Assembly (NCBI GenBank): GCA_944358705.1
Contig: CALVRR010000012.1
Location: 1 to 47,710, forward strand
Direction: 5' to 3'
DNA from: an uncultured Bacilli bacterium
Lineage (GTDB): Bacteria > Bacillota_I > Bacilli_A > RF39 > UBA660
Length of the DNA: 47,710 bases
The stretch's first letter is position 1, and each line of letters starts with the position of its first letter. The notes below the pieces were generated by a model. It searched no databases and was not told the origin of the DNA. It worked only from the letters and a program-made list of their open reading frames with translations. Made by a program: the position numbers and the translations under genes. This document shows positions 33,501 through 41,409 of the stretch, piece after piece.

Positions 33501-35757
33501 GTATGGAGAAGTCAGTGGTATGACATTCTTCGGAATGTATAATAAATATGGAAATGGCTCATTCTCTTACGGATTATACGATGACTCTGTAAATTATGGC
33601 GACAGTGGAGATGCCGGAGATATCATTATTGGAGGTTCCTACGTATTAGGACTTCACAAATTAAATCATGATATTACCGTAGATGGTTTCTATAGTAATT
33701 ATATTGATGATGCCTATACAGAAATAACAACCAAGTATATTGAACCAACCCCTCCAGACTCTAATTATTACATGTGGACCATCGGTATTTCTGCAATCAA
33801 TTACTCTTTCACAATGACAGCTTCTAAGTATTCTTCTTTAGGTACTTATGAGTTATCTATGAGAGATTTTGCTAGTGGAGATACCACATTTGAAGTCATA
33901 GGATTTAACTCAGAAGGATTAACTTCTGGAGTAGGTTTAGTAGATTCTAATAATGTACCAAAACTAGCAGACACGCAAGAAGAAGCCAATAGTATTTTAG
34001 GTCTTTCTATGAAATCAGAAACAAGTGAATGGACAGCCTATGGAACGACCAAATTCCTAAGTAATAATAATGGAACCTATACTGGAGACAAAACTTATAA
34101 AACAGATAGTCAAGCTCTGGCACCATCGATGATGTTTTATCTGTACCATGCAAAAAACATCTCTCTAGATCAAGAATTAGGAACCGTAGTAATTACAATG
34201 CAGGCAAAAACACCAATCAATGACATTGAATTTGATGTTCAACTAATTACCATAACCATTGACTTAACCGCTAGAAACTATGATGACGGAAATGCCTATG
34301 ATGCAAGTATTACTTACGATAAGAAATACGAAATGCCAGCCGCAACAAACGTTAACATCACGAATCAAAGTCAATTTACTGCATATTTTGATCTTTTTGC
34401 CCAAGATAGTTTTGAAAATATCTATGGAAGAGAAAATGAAAACTATCATGCATTAGTGACAGATTATGCTTTACCAGTAGGAACACAAATTACGATGTTA
34501 GATTATAGTTCGCAAGATGGAAAACCAAAATATTATTACTTTACAGTAGACGAAGAAGAATACAATCGAGCGACTATTCAGTTAGAGTCAGAAAATGAAA
34601 TTACTTATCGACTAAATAAATTTATAAAAATGGGTAGTACCAGCGAAGATAATACCTATGATGATAAAACCGCAAATAATGAGTATTATGAAGAAGGAAA
34701 GAATAGAACAATAGAAGAGTTTATCTTTATCTTCGACTTTAAAGAAACAAATACTACCGGAGATCATCTAAATAAATACATACGCTTTGAACTTCGTAAT
34801 GAAGAAGACAGAGCAATAATTAGTGTACTAGGTATTAGACAAAATTTAATGTATTATAATTTATACGAAAGTAGTAATATGGTTCTAAATCAAGAAATTT
34901 CCCTAGATAATACTTATGTATATCCAGGAACAACTAGAGAAATAAACTATGCAACCGCAGTTACTTACGATCAAACATCAAATCGAGAATCAATTATCAA
35001 TACCAACTATGAATCTACAAACATGGGATTAAATGTCACATTATTCGACTCTTCTGGAAACCAAGTAAGCTCCAGTCTATTAACCGGAACTTCCATTCGT
35101 ATGGATGGAGAAGAATATTTTGCCGATAGTGAAGGGGTATTTAGAATAAAATTAGCTGGAAAAGTTTCAAATTTAAATAAGAGTCTATATCTCTTAACCG
35201 ACAGTACATTACCAGCGGGAAATTATCGAATGATATTTACACTATTTGCATCATCGGACGGACTACATAATTCAGGAGATCTACAATACGTAGAAGAAGA
35301 AAAAAATATTACTGTAGTTCCAGCTGATAACGCAATTAAAGCAACGACATTAAAAGATGAAACTAAAGTGGTAAATGGGGAAACCAGACAAAATGAATTA
35401 GAAACGAGCGAGTCAAGTTATCGAATTATCACAACCCAGAGCTTAACCAATCCGAATTTACGTATAGCTTTGTATAAAAGAAATACCGATAACAAAGATA
35501 CAACTGCCTATACAGAAGTAAATTTAGATAATCTATTTATAAACAGTTACAGTCAACCAAGAGACTATGGATTAACCTCTGGAAGTACTTATGAAAAGCT
35601 TATCAGTAACAGCGTAACATCTCAAACAAATATAACACTAGAATACGCAACAACACTAACCAGTGGAACTTACCGAGTAGTCTTCCGTTTATACGATAAA
35701 GATCAACTAATTGATGAAGATTGGGAATATGTAATTGTAAAAAAGAAAGAAGAGTAA
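27502..35757 (+). CDS. giant secreted beta-solenoid surface protein
   Basis: 2751 residues, start GTG 27502 eight bases after AAAGGAGGG. A signal helix lies near residues 12-32 (KITCAFLILISCFGIINLF). Residues 50-260 carry GLUG-like repeats (GGNGTKENPYQISSGRELAY, LFSL-type loops with YGLFNLV). Residues 360-930 are mixed strands with two CxxxxC modules near 596 and 678 (NRCGSTRCTYY, CNSSRGCTYYE). Residues about 940-1875 form a solenoid with many YGGGN turns, likely a right-handed beta-helix. Residues 2100-2751 hold Ig-like domains; the last two share a [ST]L-x-[AS]G-[NT]YR strand pattern. There is no LPXTG anchor. Such proteins act as adhesins or surface scaffolds. Pfam hits cannot be run here. 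Confidence 0.75.
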   Translation: MKKWKRKTSAIMKITCAFLILISCFGIINLFTATTTLSNIEEAWDGVEVATSFSGGNGTKENPYQISSGRELAYLKQIVEQNQIPNLQEKYFVLMKDIDLGGNNWQGIGTKNEDIELPFSGHFDGAGYSIKNFKIETPTTIDNVDYYGLFNLVSNAEIKNLNLNNVTVTTTSSTNLVTLGLIAGKVTGTTSITNIATQDTVLDLSKTLGTKENKIGGLFAEIEEKVTVENIYNNMEIKDTNANSYGKVFGILKGQANNIVTKVTYSNFLSVNIPVAKEIKEPGKLENDYELTSDNKLYISSNENITLEELLDNLNKKIETDYRWVISDVNLKISRLEDLKVTKEEQKKDVPALFNFGRSAAIPLHDTEMTDTTVYINDLDSDYNYYKGLNYTSSETGTLPTGNNQGIYTDNNLVKAYIKYSGEDINNSDLVGHVSLEEQQSELIYYKYYPVEAVTENGQTKYYATIELIDNPFADHPNNKGFNGWVTDDPNTEIIYDADTYTRYARVEVTYTNGIPDTINVTFHSYWIEATVYEMTRSNDWTNAFAALKNVGMEPIKSTHEVYEDMSNYYIRGTISRREYFPTGAVNDYGNNIGGNRCGSTRCTYYTKSSSNYDPDSDYYRFTGSSMVSYTPKPIGQETETIVPEGSVASGLYRPVTINRYQSVAGYYDETGQYQESGTCNSSRGCTYYELEQYYDASGNVNVVTEDSDLYYLVTRDTNIIVLETTCDETWNGTKPFTLTGIYNGQDFSDNELNIEAERDWFGNLDGGTYIRAYADTRIEYLTITTGQEKEANGTPPSNGTRAETIYGYWHNLKIGRGVKPGNGNNYTTANTILAGGNNSVGSEGNIERYKMIVESGVYNLASATNGTSSSTLRIDGQVVYGSDYDRVAKNNDNLEIYFCASGSWGGYIYSNSTQTGVAIHTNVKSGSFGTSEYDYSTGIYIGGRQGGTHYAARDAIIEGGDIYNLIGGPLTASNRTNINDTYINIKGGTIDMVIGGAGASETYGNRIVNMTGGTVNYGVFGGSNGYTGGDNDSNYKGTLSGSTFIYVGGNATVGNDNLINNNRQIFGVSSGNVFGIGNGNSDSTQVGSADNSNIVIDGNAVIKQSVYGGGNYGATGLVPYQDRNGSKESTTNIKILGGTIEGSVYGGGNNNGSGGEATYTTSWWGGGTTYTTTVTSTININVSGGNIKKSVYGGSRVRGTVYGDSNVNILGGTITEDVYGGGEGGYSNRNTPGTYIKDNVFVTIGTAENGPTIEGSVYGGSAYGTVNGTSENESANNNETKVTINNGVITNSVFGGGKGSTQYTPKVYGNVTVTVNNGNIGSVYGGNDAAGSPSNNDVVYLNGGVIGNAFGGGNQTGQTTTNIYLQGATITNKLFGGSNQSGTVNTSNVYMSSGNAGYVYGGNNIGGTTTTTNVTITGGTVTGDVYGGGSKASTTDTHLYLGNATLNNVYGGGEEASADTTESTIEGATITNFFGGSNVNGTVDTTTTTMTNGNVGNLHGGNNEGGTTNTANITIQNGEVDTIYGGGNQASSTFSDIKINNGKINNIYGGGNEAGLNTSNITINLGTIGNIYGGSNKSGNITTSNIKVGQKLESDSNITIDNIYGGNNMGGLTNSTNLDIDGGVIGNIYGGGNAAEVAEPIVDVENATVNNIFGGGNMAKISGDTKVTIKNSTINTNIYGGGNEGSVDGSTEVLLTSSTVLGSAYAGGNGSTAIVNRNTTITVEGDTVIGSTSSKAPHSGCLFGSGNAAATGTEAENNSLATVNVVGARIYGNVYGGANTSVVYGKTDTNIGTNAVANDTLIETSINIGGTVFGGGEANASGDEDYDYSFISVTGAIDIAIDGKGYLNNNHDFIISGSIFGSGNASSSSGTSNIYIANLGTREKPSENISIQRANSVILDNTVMELEGTTDRTNEYSDIEYSLNRIDELNIKNNTMLLLQRNANLLQSFKSTVDIDGEEVQATVEIDDDTKTVTKNVDNRLYMLANRNLNITTNESATAYGEVSGMTFFGMYNKYGNGSFSYGLYDDSVNYGDSGDAGDIIIGGSYVLGLHKLNHDITVDGFYSNYIDDAYTEITTKYIEPTPPDSNYYMWTIGISAINYSFTMTASKYSSLGTYELSMRDFASGDTTFEVIGFNSEGLTSGVGLVDSNNVPKLADTQEEANSILGLSMKSETSEWTAYGTTKFLSNNNGTYTGDKTYKTDSQALAPSMMFYLYHAKNISLDQELGTVVITMQAKTPINDIEFDVQLITITIDLTARNYDDGNAYDASITYDKKYEMPAATNVNITNQSQFTAYFDLFAQDSFENIYGRENENYHALVTDYALPVGTQITMLDYSSQDGKPKYYYFTVDEEEYNRATIQLESENEITYRLNKFIKMGSTSEDNTYDDKTANNEYYEEGKNRTIEEFIFIFDFKETNTTGDHLNKYIRFELRNEEDRAIISVLGIRQNLMYYNLYESSNMVLNQEISLDNTYVYPGTTREINYATAVTYDQTSNRESIINTNYESTNMGLNVTLFDSSGNQVSSSLLTGTSIRMDGEEYFADSEGVFRIKLAGKVSNLNKSLYLLTDSTLPAGNYRMIFTLFASSDGLHNSGDLQYVEEEKNITVVPADNAIKATTLKDETKVVNGETRQNELETSESSYRIITTQSLTNPNLRIALYKRNTDNKDTTAYTEVNLDNLFINSYSQPRDYGLTSGSTYEKLISNSVTSQTNITLEYATTLTSGTYRVVFRLYDKDQLIDEDWEYVIVKKKEE
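31777..32613 (+). repeat. eleven tandem solenoid repeats of 24-32 residues within the giant protein
   Basis: Residues 1426-1704 divide into 11 units beginning [VIFL][YFH]GG[GSN], with lengths 24, 24, 25, 25, 24, 24, 32, 25, 24, 26 and 26. Each has a Thr/Ile-rich strand pair and ends with a short [IV]x[NS] before the next YGGGN. Similar but less regular units continue on both sides (about bases 30320-33140). The regular length fits one turn of a beta-helix per unit. Confidence 0.8.
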
Positions 35758-35765
35758 ATAAAAGT

Positions 35766-35795
35766 AAAGGGACATAAAAAATGTCCCTTTTAATT
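35766..35795 (+). terminator. Rho-independent terminator after the giant gene
   Basis: Stem AAAGGGACAT / ATGTCCCTTT, loop AAAAA, then T-rich sequence, just after the giant protein stop. Confidence 0.8.
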
Positions 35796-35859
35796 GAAAA
35801 AAAAAAAGAAATATGTTACTCTAAAATAGAATATAAAATAGAAATGGGTGGACACAGTG

Positions 35860-36474
35860 AAAAAGTTTCTAAAAGGTTTATGGGGATTGGTAGAAGTAAT
35901 CATTATTATTTATGTAATTTGCATGACTGCCTTCTTATTATGTAAAAATAAATATGGATTTACACAAATAGGAGATATGACCTATATTACCATAAACGAA
36001 CATCTACAATCTTATCTACCAGAAACCAAAGAAAATGATTTGTTAATGGTAAAACAAAATAATAAAGATATTAATGTAGGAGATAAAATATATTATTATG
36101 CCGTAGAAAATAATGAATATGTTATTAAAACAGCCCATGTAAAAGAAATTGTTATTTCAGAAGACGATATGGCACTATATCAGTTAGATGATGAAGCAAA
36201 AACAACAATTGCAACAACAAGAGTCATTGGTAAATATTCAGCAATCTATCATAATATTGGTGGAGTTTTAGATGTCTTACAATCTAGAATTGGCTTCTTA
36301 TTATTAGTCATCTTACCAATTTTATTAATATTTATGTATCAAATTTATGCATTAATTATAGTAATAAAATATGGAGAAGAAGAGCTTCAAGAGAAAAGTT
36401 CTAGTGACAAGCCCCAAGCAAATAATAACAACAAGGATAAGAAAAAGAAAAAAGAAGAGATTGAACTACTATAA
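35860..36474 (+). CDS. signal peptidase-like protein lacking the catalytic serine
   Basis: 204 residues from GTG 35860, eight bases after GGTGG; GTG 35848 is possible. The layout copies the SipW-type enzymes nearby: helix near residues 10-29, a soluble domain, and a second helix near 140-165. It keeps ENDLLMVKQ and NVGDKIYYYAV (compare VNDVVIVKL and INDIITYQT). The place of the ATGSM nucleophile reads DMTYITINEH, and THRV has become KTAHV (H93). So it is most likely inactive as a peptidase and may bind precursors or regulate the active copies. The tail is highly charged (NNNNKDKKKKKEE). It is bounded by two terminators. Confidence 0.65.
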   Translation, partial: KKFLKGLWGLVEVIIIIYVICMTAFLLCKNKYGFTQIGDMTYITINEHLQSYLPETKENDLLMVKQNNKDINVGDKIYYYAVENNEYVIKTAHVKEIVISEDDMALYQLDDEAKTTIATTRVIGKYSAIYHNIGGVLDVLQSRIGFLLLVILPILLIFMYQIYALIIVIKYGEEELQEKSSSDKPQANNNNKDKKKKKEEIELL

Positions 36475-36497
36475 AGGATTAAGAGTTTAATCTTTTT
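36474..36497 (+). terminator. Rho-independent terminator
   Basis: Stem AAGGATTAA / TTAATCTTT (one G-T pair), loop GAGT, then a T/C-rich run. Confidence 0.65.
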
Positions 36498-36518
36498 CTT
36501 TTTCTCTAAAAAAGTATG

Positions 36519-36527
36519 TGGTATAAT
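36519..36527 (+). promoter_or_regulatory. extended -10 promoter (TGGTATAAT)
   Basis: TG-G-TATAAT, 23 bases before the first of three small surface protein genes. Confidence 0.55.
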
Positions 36528-36550
36528 AAAATGGAAAGGTAGAGTAAAAG

Positions 36551-37129
36551 ATGGTAAAGAAAAAAAGAAGAACAGGGATAATAATAATCGCTCTAATATT
36601 GGTGTGCCTCCTTTATTTACATGCAAGTAGTACTTATACCTCTTACGAATCAGAAGTAGAAGGTTCTGCTGATAGCGAAGTAGCAGATTGGAAAATAAAA
36701 GTAAATGATACCTTAATTACTGCGGACCAGACAACAACAATTAATATTGATAGTATTGACTGGGAAACAGAGCACACTAGAGAAGGAACCATCTCTCCTG
36801 GAACTTCTGGAACGATTACCGTTACCGTTGATCCAACAACGACACAAGTTGCTTTTGATTATGAATTAATAATTATTGACAAAACAGTAGACGAAACAAA
36901 ATTATTAACAGTAACATCAGTAGAAAATACCTTAACTCCTTTAACAAAAGAAGATAACATTTATCGTGGAATCATGACGTTAGAAAATATAAAGAATAAA
37001 GCAACCGATACCATCAAAATTCATGCAATCTGGGATGATAATGGAGAGGACGTAGAAGTAGACCCAGACGAAGAAACAGAAAAAAGCGATTTAATAGAAA
37101 TAGACTTTAAAGCAAAGCAAAGAACCTAA
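36551..37129 (+). CDS. TasA/camelysin-like surface protein
   Basis: 192 residues. A basic start is followed by a helix at residues 9-24 and then STYTSYES (27-34), the shared juxtamembrane motif. A beta-rich body begins ADSEVADWKIKVNDTLI, close to SDIASWNIKVNGEDI in the minus-strand protein at 43874-44473, and later has TISPGTSGTITVTVD. This is the usual layout of SipW-dependent TasA/CalY proteins. The tail is very acidic. The gene starts a set of three surface proteins and precedes the next by 13 bases. Function as a fibre or matrix subunit is inferred. Confidence 0.65.
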   Translation: MVKKKRRTGIIIIALILVCLLYLHASSTYTSYESEVEGSADSEVADWKIKVNDTLITADQTTTINIDSIDWETEHTREGTISPGTSGTITVTVDPTTTQVAFDYELIIIDKTVDETKLLTVTSVENTLTPLTKEDNIYRGIMTLENIKNKATDTIKIHAIWDDNGEDVEVDPDEETEKSDLIEIDFKAKQRT

Positions 37130-37142
37130 GGTGGTGAAAAAC

Positions 37143-37772
37143 ATGACTAAAAAGGTAAAAATATTTGAAAAACTAAAAAAAGAAAATATTTCATATTTTG
37201 AAGAGAAAAAAAGATTTTTAATCGTTATTTTAGTCATGTTTATCTTAATTGTAGTAGCAATAAAATTATTACAAATAGCTTATGCATCTTACGAGTCCCA
37301 AGCAAAGTTAAATGCAAATATTGATAAAGCATTATATATACTAAAAACCGGAGGAATGAATTTTAATATTGATTTAGATAAAATCGAACCCTCTAGTAAA
37401 CCATATATATATAAATTTAGTATCTCAAACTTTGATGGAAATAGACATAGTGATGTAGACATTGAATATCAAATGAATATCACCACAACAACCAATCTAC
37501 CACTAACTTATGAATTATATCGAAATGAAAACTATGATGATGAAAATGCAACCAATTTATTTGAAAATATGAAAACCAAACAAGATGTCGATGGTGCTTG
37601 GTATAATTATTTAGAAGGACAAGAAAAGTATCTGTTTCCTTATGAAGAAGATAAAACAGATATTTATACATTAGTGGTTTATTTTCCAGAATCCAATAAA
37701 ACAACAACAGAATATGCTGACAATTTAGAGAATATCGAAGTAGAAATAAAATCAAATCAAGTAACAGAATAG
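37143..37772 (+). CDS. TasA/camelysin-like surface protein
   Basis: 209 residues from ATG 37143, after AAGGTGGTG; GTG 37131 is the alternative. The N-terminal part is longer than usual: 24 residues of basic cytosolic sequence, then a helix at about 25-46 and IAYASYESQAK at 45-55. A beta-rich body follows (GGMNFNIDLDKIEPSSKPYI, later EYQMNITTTTNLPLTYELYR). The sequence after the helix matches the motif seen in five other proteins of the locus. It lies 9 bases before the next member. Probably a minor subunit of the same surface structure. Confidence 0.6.
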   Translation: MTKKVKIFEKLKKENISYFEEKKRFLIVILVMFILIVVAIKLLQIAYASYESQAKLNANIDKALYILKTGGMNFNIDLDKIEPSSKPYIYKFSISNFDGNRHSDVDIEYQMNITTTTNLPLTYELYRNENYDDENATNLFENMKTKQDVDGAWYNYLEGQEKYLFPYEEDKTDIYTLVVYFPESNKTTTEYADNLENIEVEIKSNQVTE

Positions 37773-37781
37773 AGGTGTCAT

Positions 37782-38714
37782 ATGGAATTTATTAGAAAAC
37801 ATAAAAGACTAAGTATTCTAATATTGATAATAGCCATTCTTTTACTATTCTTTGGAACAACATTTGCTCGTTATATCTACAATGCGATTCATAATTATAT
37901 TTTAGAAAGTAATGAATTTTATTTTAATAGTACCGTACTAGATATGAATGGAAGACAGTACAAAATTAATAACTGGGACGGAGTCAACGATTATGTATTA
38001 ACAATTGATGTAAATAACAAAAAGAATTCATTAAAAGCAACCTCTAGTGATATTGCTTATGATATTGAAGTAAGTTGTCCAAGTAGTGTGGAATGTCGTC
38101 TAAATAAGACAGAAGGAATTATCTATGAATCCTCTGGAACCGATAGCTATCAAATTACAGTAATTCCAAAAGAAGAATTTCATGAAGGTGATGAAATTGA
38201 TGTAACAACCACGGCAACCTCCAAATCCCCTTATGTAAAAGCGTTATCAGCAACCTATACCATAGGAATTGAAACAACTAACTTTACTTATAATATTGAA
38301 GACAATACAGATAATAAATACTTAACTCTAAATTTAACGAATTCTGTAACTTATTATCGAGTAGAAAAAGCTTTCGGATCTTATACGGAAGGAGAAAGAA
38401 TTACTCCAGAAGAGTATCAAAAACTAACCGAAGAAGAGAAAGAAAATTGTTTTTCTGCTAAAGTTACCGTATCTTTTTCTCCTAGAGAAATCTATTTAGA
38501 TATGACAAATATTAACTATCTACACCGAATAGAAAATAGTGAAAAGAAAGAACAAATTGACGGCTTTGACTATATAAACGAATTTACCTTTAAAATGGAC
38601 GCTAGTTCCAGTGAAAAAATAATATTTTATAAAAGTGATCCAGAGAAAAACTATACATACCCAATTGTTAATAATACACCAATTGTAACAGTAACTGTAG
38701 AAACTGCAGAATAG
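37782..38714 (+). CDS. SipW-dependent-type surface protein
   Basis: 310 residues. A helix at residues 10-25 is followed by TTFARYIYNAI (26-36), the shared juxtamembrane motif. The body is beta-rich, with one Cys pair (CPSSVEC) near residue 105 and TATSKSPYVKALSATYTIGI in the middle, like the repeated sandwich domains of other surface proteins. The ribosome site GAGGTGTC is good. It is the last gene before the promoter of the AAA+ unit. Its larger body suggests a tip or adaptor protein; that is a guess. Confidence 0.6.
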   Translation: MEFIRKHKRLSILILIIAILLLFFGTTFARYIYNAIHNYILESNEFYFNSTVLDMNGRQYKINNWDGVNDYVLTIDVNNKKNSLKATSSDIAYDIEVSCPSSVECRLNKTEGIIYESSGTDSYQITVIPKEEFHEGDEIDVTTTATSKSPYVKALSATYTIGIETTNFTYNIEDNTDNKYLTLNLTNSVTYYRVEKAFGSYTEGERITPEEYQKLTEEEKENCFSAKVTVSFSPREIYLDMTNINYLHRIENSEKKEQIDGFDYINEFTFKMDASSSEKIIFYKSDPEKNYTYPIVNNTPIVTVTVETAE

Positions 38715-38736
38715 ACTAGGAAACGAAAAACTTTTA

Positions 38737-38745
38737 TGATATAAT
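38737..38745 (+). promoter_or_regulatory. extended -10 promoter (TGATATAAT)
   Basis: TG-A-TATAAT, 30 bases before the 354-residue gene. Begins the AAA+/DUF2357/signal peptidase unit. No terminator separates it from the gene before. Confidence 0.6.
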
Positions 38746-38775
38746 TTACCTAGCATAAAATAAGGAGGGAATGAT

Positions 38776-39840
38776 ATGAAAGAAAATTTAATTACTAGAT
38801 TTTTAGAATATAAGAAAAAAAGACTAACCTCCTATGCCTTAACACTATTTCAAGAAAAAACATATAAAGAATTTGCTTTAGAGTGTCTAAAAAAATATAT
38901 TAATAATTATATAGAAGTATATTACCATCATCAATTTGAAACTCTAGGTCAAGGAACAAAGGTAGATCAAGAAGCAATCAAAATAGAACAAGAGGGAATG
39001 CGATTAGAATTATTAGAAGAACTTTCAGTAAAAGAAATCATAGAAACCAATGAGAGTTACGAAAGAAAAAAACAACTAATAAACGCGACTCATCAATACG
39101 TAGAGGCCATAATTCTTTTTGATTGGCAACAACCAACCAAAGAAAATATAAAAGAAATCATAACAGAAATAGTAAATAAAACAAGTAACAAACTTCCAGT
39201 ATTACCAACAACAATAAATAATTGGATGAAAAAATGGCAAGAGAATGAAAAGATAATCAAAGCTTTATTAGAAGAAAAAGATACTTTTATCTTAAATCAA
39301 ATTCCATATCATGAAGCTTTATGGGAAGTAAAAATAATATCCCAAATAAAACAGTTAAATAACTACAAAAAAAGTCTAGTAAAAAGAGTCGATGAAGAAG
39401 AAAAAGTAGTAACAGAAAAACTAAAATTAACAACAATATTAATGAATCAAGTAATATTAAAACAACTGATAAACAAAGAAAAAATAGGAGAATATATCTT
39501 CTTTATACCAGAAGAAATATGGTCAAAGAAAGAGGTAATGAATACCATTTATCAACTATTAGAGGATGATATACTAAAAGAGCATATTTTATTAGGCATC
39601 AGTTATAATCAAATGCTAAGTAGTAAAACAATTCAAGAAAAGAAAAAAAATGGATATCGCTTTGTTTGTTATCAAGACTTCACTCATATTTCAGACATTC
39701 CAAGTAAAATAGAAGCAATAGATACATCGAATTATTTCAACTATTTAATGGTAACTGGATATAAAGGAAAAGATTACGCAACGATTGAAAAAGAAGAACC
39801 AGTCAATATGAAAGCAATATTATTTAGTAAGGAAGGATAA
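38776..39840 (+). CDS. unrecognised helical cytosolic protein linked to the AAA+ gene
   Basis: 354 residues, no signal or membrane helix. Mostly helical and charged. The last 70 residues read like an alpha/beta barrel end (GYRFVCYQDFTHISDIPSKI, then NYFNYLMVTGYKGKD), which recalls EAL-type domains, but no catalytic motif is complete. The ribosome site AAGGAGGG is strong. It ends two bases before the AAA+ gene and is certainly in the same unit. It may supply substrate recognition for the AAA+ protein. I do not recognise a family. Confidence 0.5.
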   Translation: MKENLITRFLEYKKKRLTSYALTLFQEKTYKEFALECLKKYINNYIEVYYHHQFETLGQGTKVDQEAIKIEQEGMRLELLEELSVKEIIETNESYERKKQLINATHQYVEAIILFDWQQPTKENIKEIITEIVNKTSNKLPVLPTTINNWMKKWQENEKIIKALLEEKDTFILNQIPYHEALWEVKIISQIKQLNNYKKSLVKRVDEEEKVVTEKLKLTTILMNQVILKQLINKEKIGEYIFFIPEEIWSKKEVMNTIYQLLEDDILKEHILLGISYNQMLSSKTIQEKKKNGYRFVCYQDFTHISDIPSKIEAIDTSNYFNYLMVTGYKGKDYATIEKEEPVNMKAILFSKEG

Positions 39841-39842
39841 AT

Positions 39843-41390
39843 ATGGACACATTTATAAGATTTTTATATGAATTTATGTCAGTTTTCTTTAATGGACTGT
39901 TTACAATAGGACGTGGAATTGTATTAGGATTTGCCCAGATGTTTAATTTTAGTGAATATTTATATATCATACAATTTTATAAGAATGATTTTCAAATGGC
40001 AGAATGGGTCCTAGTCGTAATTGCAATTATTGTTTTATTAGTAATGTTAACATTAATTGTTTTACTTGGTTGGTTACTAATTAGAAAATATATACGTTTT
40101 CGAAAAACATTGGTAGAACAAGAATCCATGTTAACAGAAATTGGAGAGTTAAATAATAAAGTAGCAAGTCTAGTAAAAGAAAAAGAAGAAATTCTAGCGA
40201 TGAAAGTTTCACAACTAGGATTAAAACCAGGAGAAGCGGAAATATTAAGTGAAGAAGAAACGAAGAAAGAAGATGCAAAAGAAAATCCTGCCTTAGAAGA
40301 AGATGATAGTAAATATCGTTTCTCAAAACTACATGCTATTGATTTACAGTATAGAGATTATAAAGTTCAAAATTATAACAATACATTTACTCTAGAAGAA
40401 TTGGTAGAAGAATTTAGAAACTTTGCTGCTTCTAAATTAAGATTATATTATACAACCAAAATGATTCGTTTATTTATTTCTGCCTTATCCGCAACGAAAT
40501 TAGTAATATTACAAGGTATCTCTGGTACAGGTAAGACTTCCCTTGCTTATGCCTGGGGAAAATTTATCAAACGAGATGCAATTATCGCCTCAGTACAACC
40601 ATCATGGAGAGATCGTACAGAGTTATTTGGATACTTCAACGAATTCACCAAGAAATTTAATGAAACCGATGTTTTAAAAGGAATGTATATTGCTGGATAT
40701 ACCGACGATGTTTATGTAACCGTACTAGACGAAATGAACATTGCCCGTGTCGAATATTATTTCGCAGAAATGCTATCCATTCTAGAAATGCCATCACGGG
40801 AAGAATGGATTATCGAATTAGTACCAAGTAGTTGGGATACCGATCCGAAAAAGTTAAAAAATGGAAAATTACAAATTCCAGGAAATATGTGGTATATAGG
40901 TACCATCAATAATGACGACTCTACCTTCGCCGTAACCGATAAAGTATATGACCGTGCTATGCCAATTGATATCAATGACAAAGGACAACCATTTACTCCA
41001 GTAGATACTGAAGCAATGAATATTAATAGTTCCTATTTAGAAGGATTATTTGCCGAAGCAAAACAAAAACATCCTTTATCCGAAGAAATGGAACAAAAAA
41101 TTAGTGAAATGGATGATTATGTAATTAAACATTTCCGTATCGCTTTCGGTAACCGTATTGTAAAACAAATGAGAGATTTTGTAGCAACGTATGTAGAATG
41201 TGGAGGAACCGAAGTCGATGGCGTAGATTACTATATTGCCAGAAAAATATTAAGAAAATTTGAACAATTAAACTTAGCTTATATTAGAGATGAAATTGAT
41301 GGTTTCGTTGATTACTTAAATAAAGCTTTCGGAAAAGAAAACTTTAATGAATGTAAAGAGTACTTATTAAGATTAAAGAAATTAGTATAG
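39843..41390 (+). CDS. membrane-anchored McrB-like AAA+ NTPase
   Basis: 515 residues. The N-terminus is hydrophobic, with a strong helix near residues 52-80, followed by a coiled coil (85-120) and an acidic linker. The AAA+ domain starts near 200: Walker A GISGTGKTS (225-233), Walker B VTVLDEMN (292-299), then ARVEYYFAEMLSILEM as in McrB. It also has TINNDDS (354-360), which fits the N-x2-D motif of McrB GTPases, and YDRAMPID with a likely arginine finger. So it belongs with McrB rather than MoxR. McrB normally works on DNA with McrC; a membrane anchor and neighbours that make surface proteins are unusual. GTP or ATP use is not settled. The next gene is its probable partner. Confidence 0.8.
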   Translation: MDTFIRFLYEFMSVFFNGLFTIGRGIVLGFAQMFNFSEYLYIIQFYKNDFQMAEWVLVVIAIIVLLVMLTLIVLLGWLLIRKYIRFRKTLVEQESMLTEIGELNNKVASLVKEKEEILAMKVSQLGLKPGEAEILSEEETKKEDAKENPALEEDDSKYRFSKLHAIDLQYRDYKVQNYNNTFTLEELVEEFRNFAASKLRLYYTTKMIRLFISALSATKLVILQGISGTGKTSLAYAWGKFIKRDAIIASVQPSWRDRTELFGYFNEFTKKFNETDVLKGMYIAGYTDDVYVTVLDEMNIARVEYYFAEMLSILEMPSREEWIIELVPSSWDTDPKKLKNGKLQIPGNMWYIGTINNDDSTFAVTDKVYDRAMPIDINDKGQPFTPVDTEAMNINSSYLEGLFAEAKQKHPLSEEMEQKISEMDDYVIKHFRIAFGNRIVKQMRDFVATYVECGGTEVDGVDYYIARKILRKFEQLNLAYIRDEIDGFVDYLNKAFGKENFNECKEYLLRLKKLV

Positions 41391-41409
41391 GAAAAAAGGA
41401 GGAAGGATC

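Noticed and set aside
27939-34449. Long minus-strand open frames opposite the giant gene
   Set aside because: They are low-complexity shadows of the repeated coding strand, with no ribosome sites and no protein-like composition.
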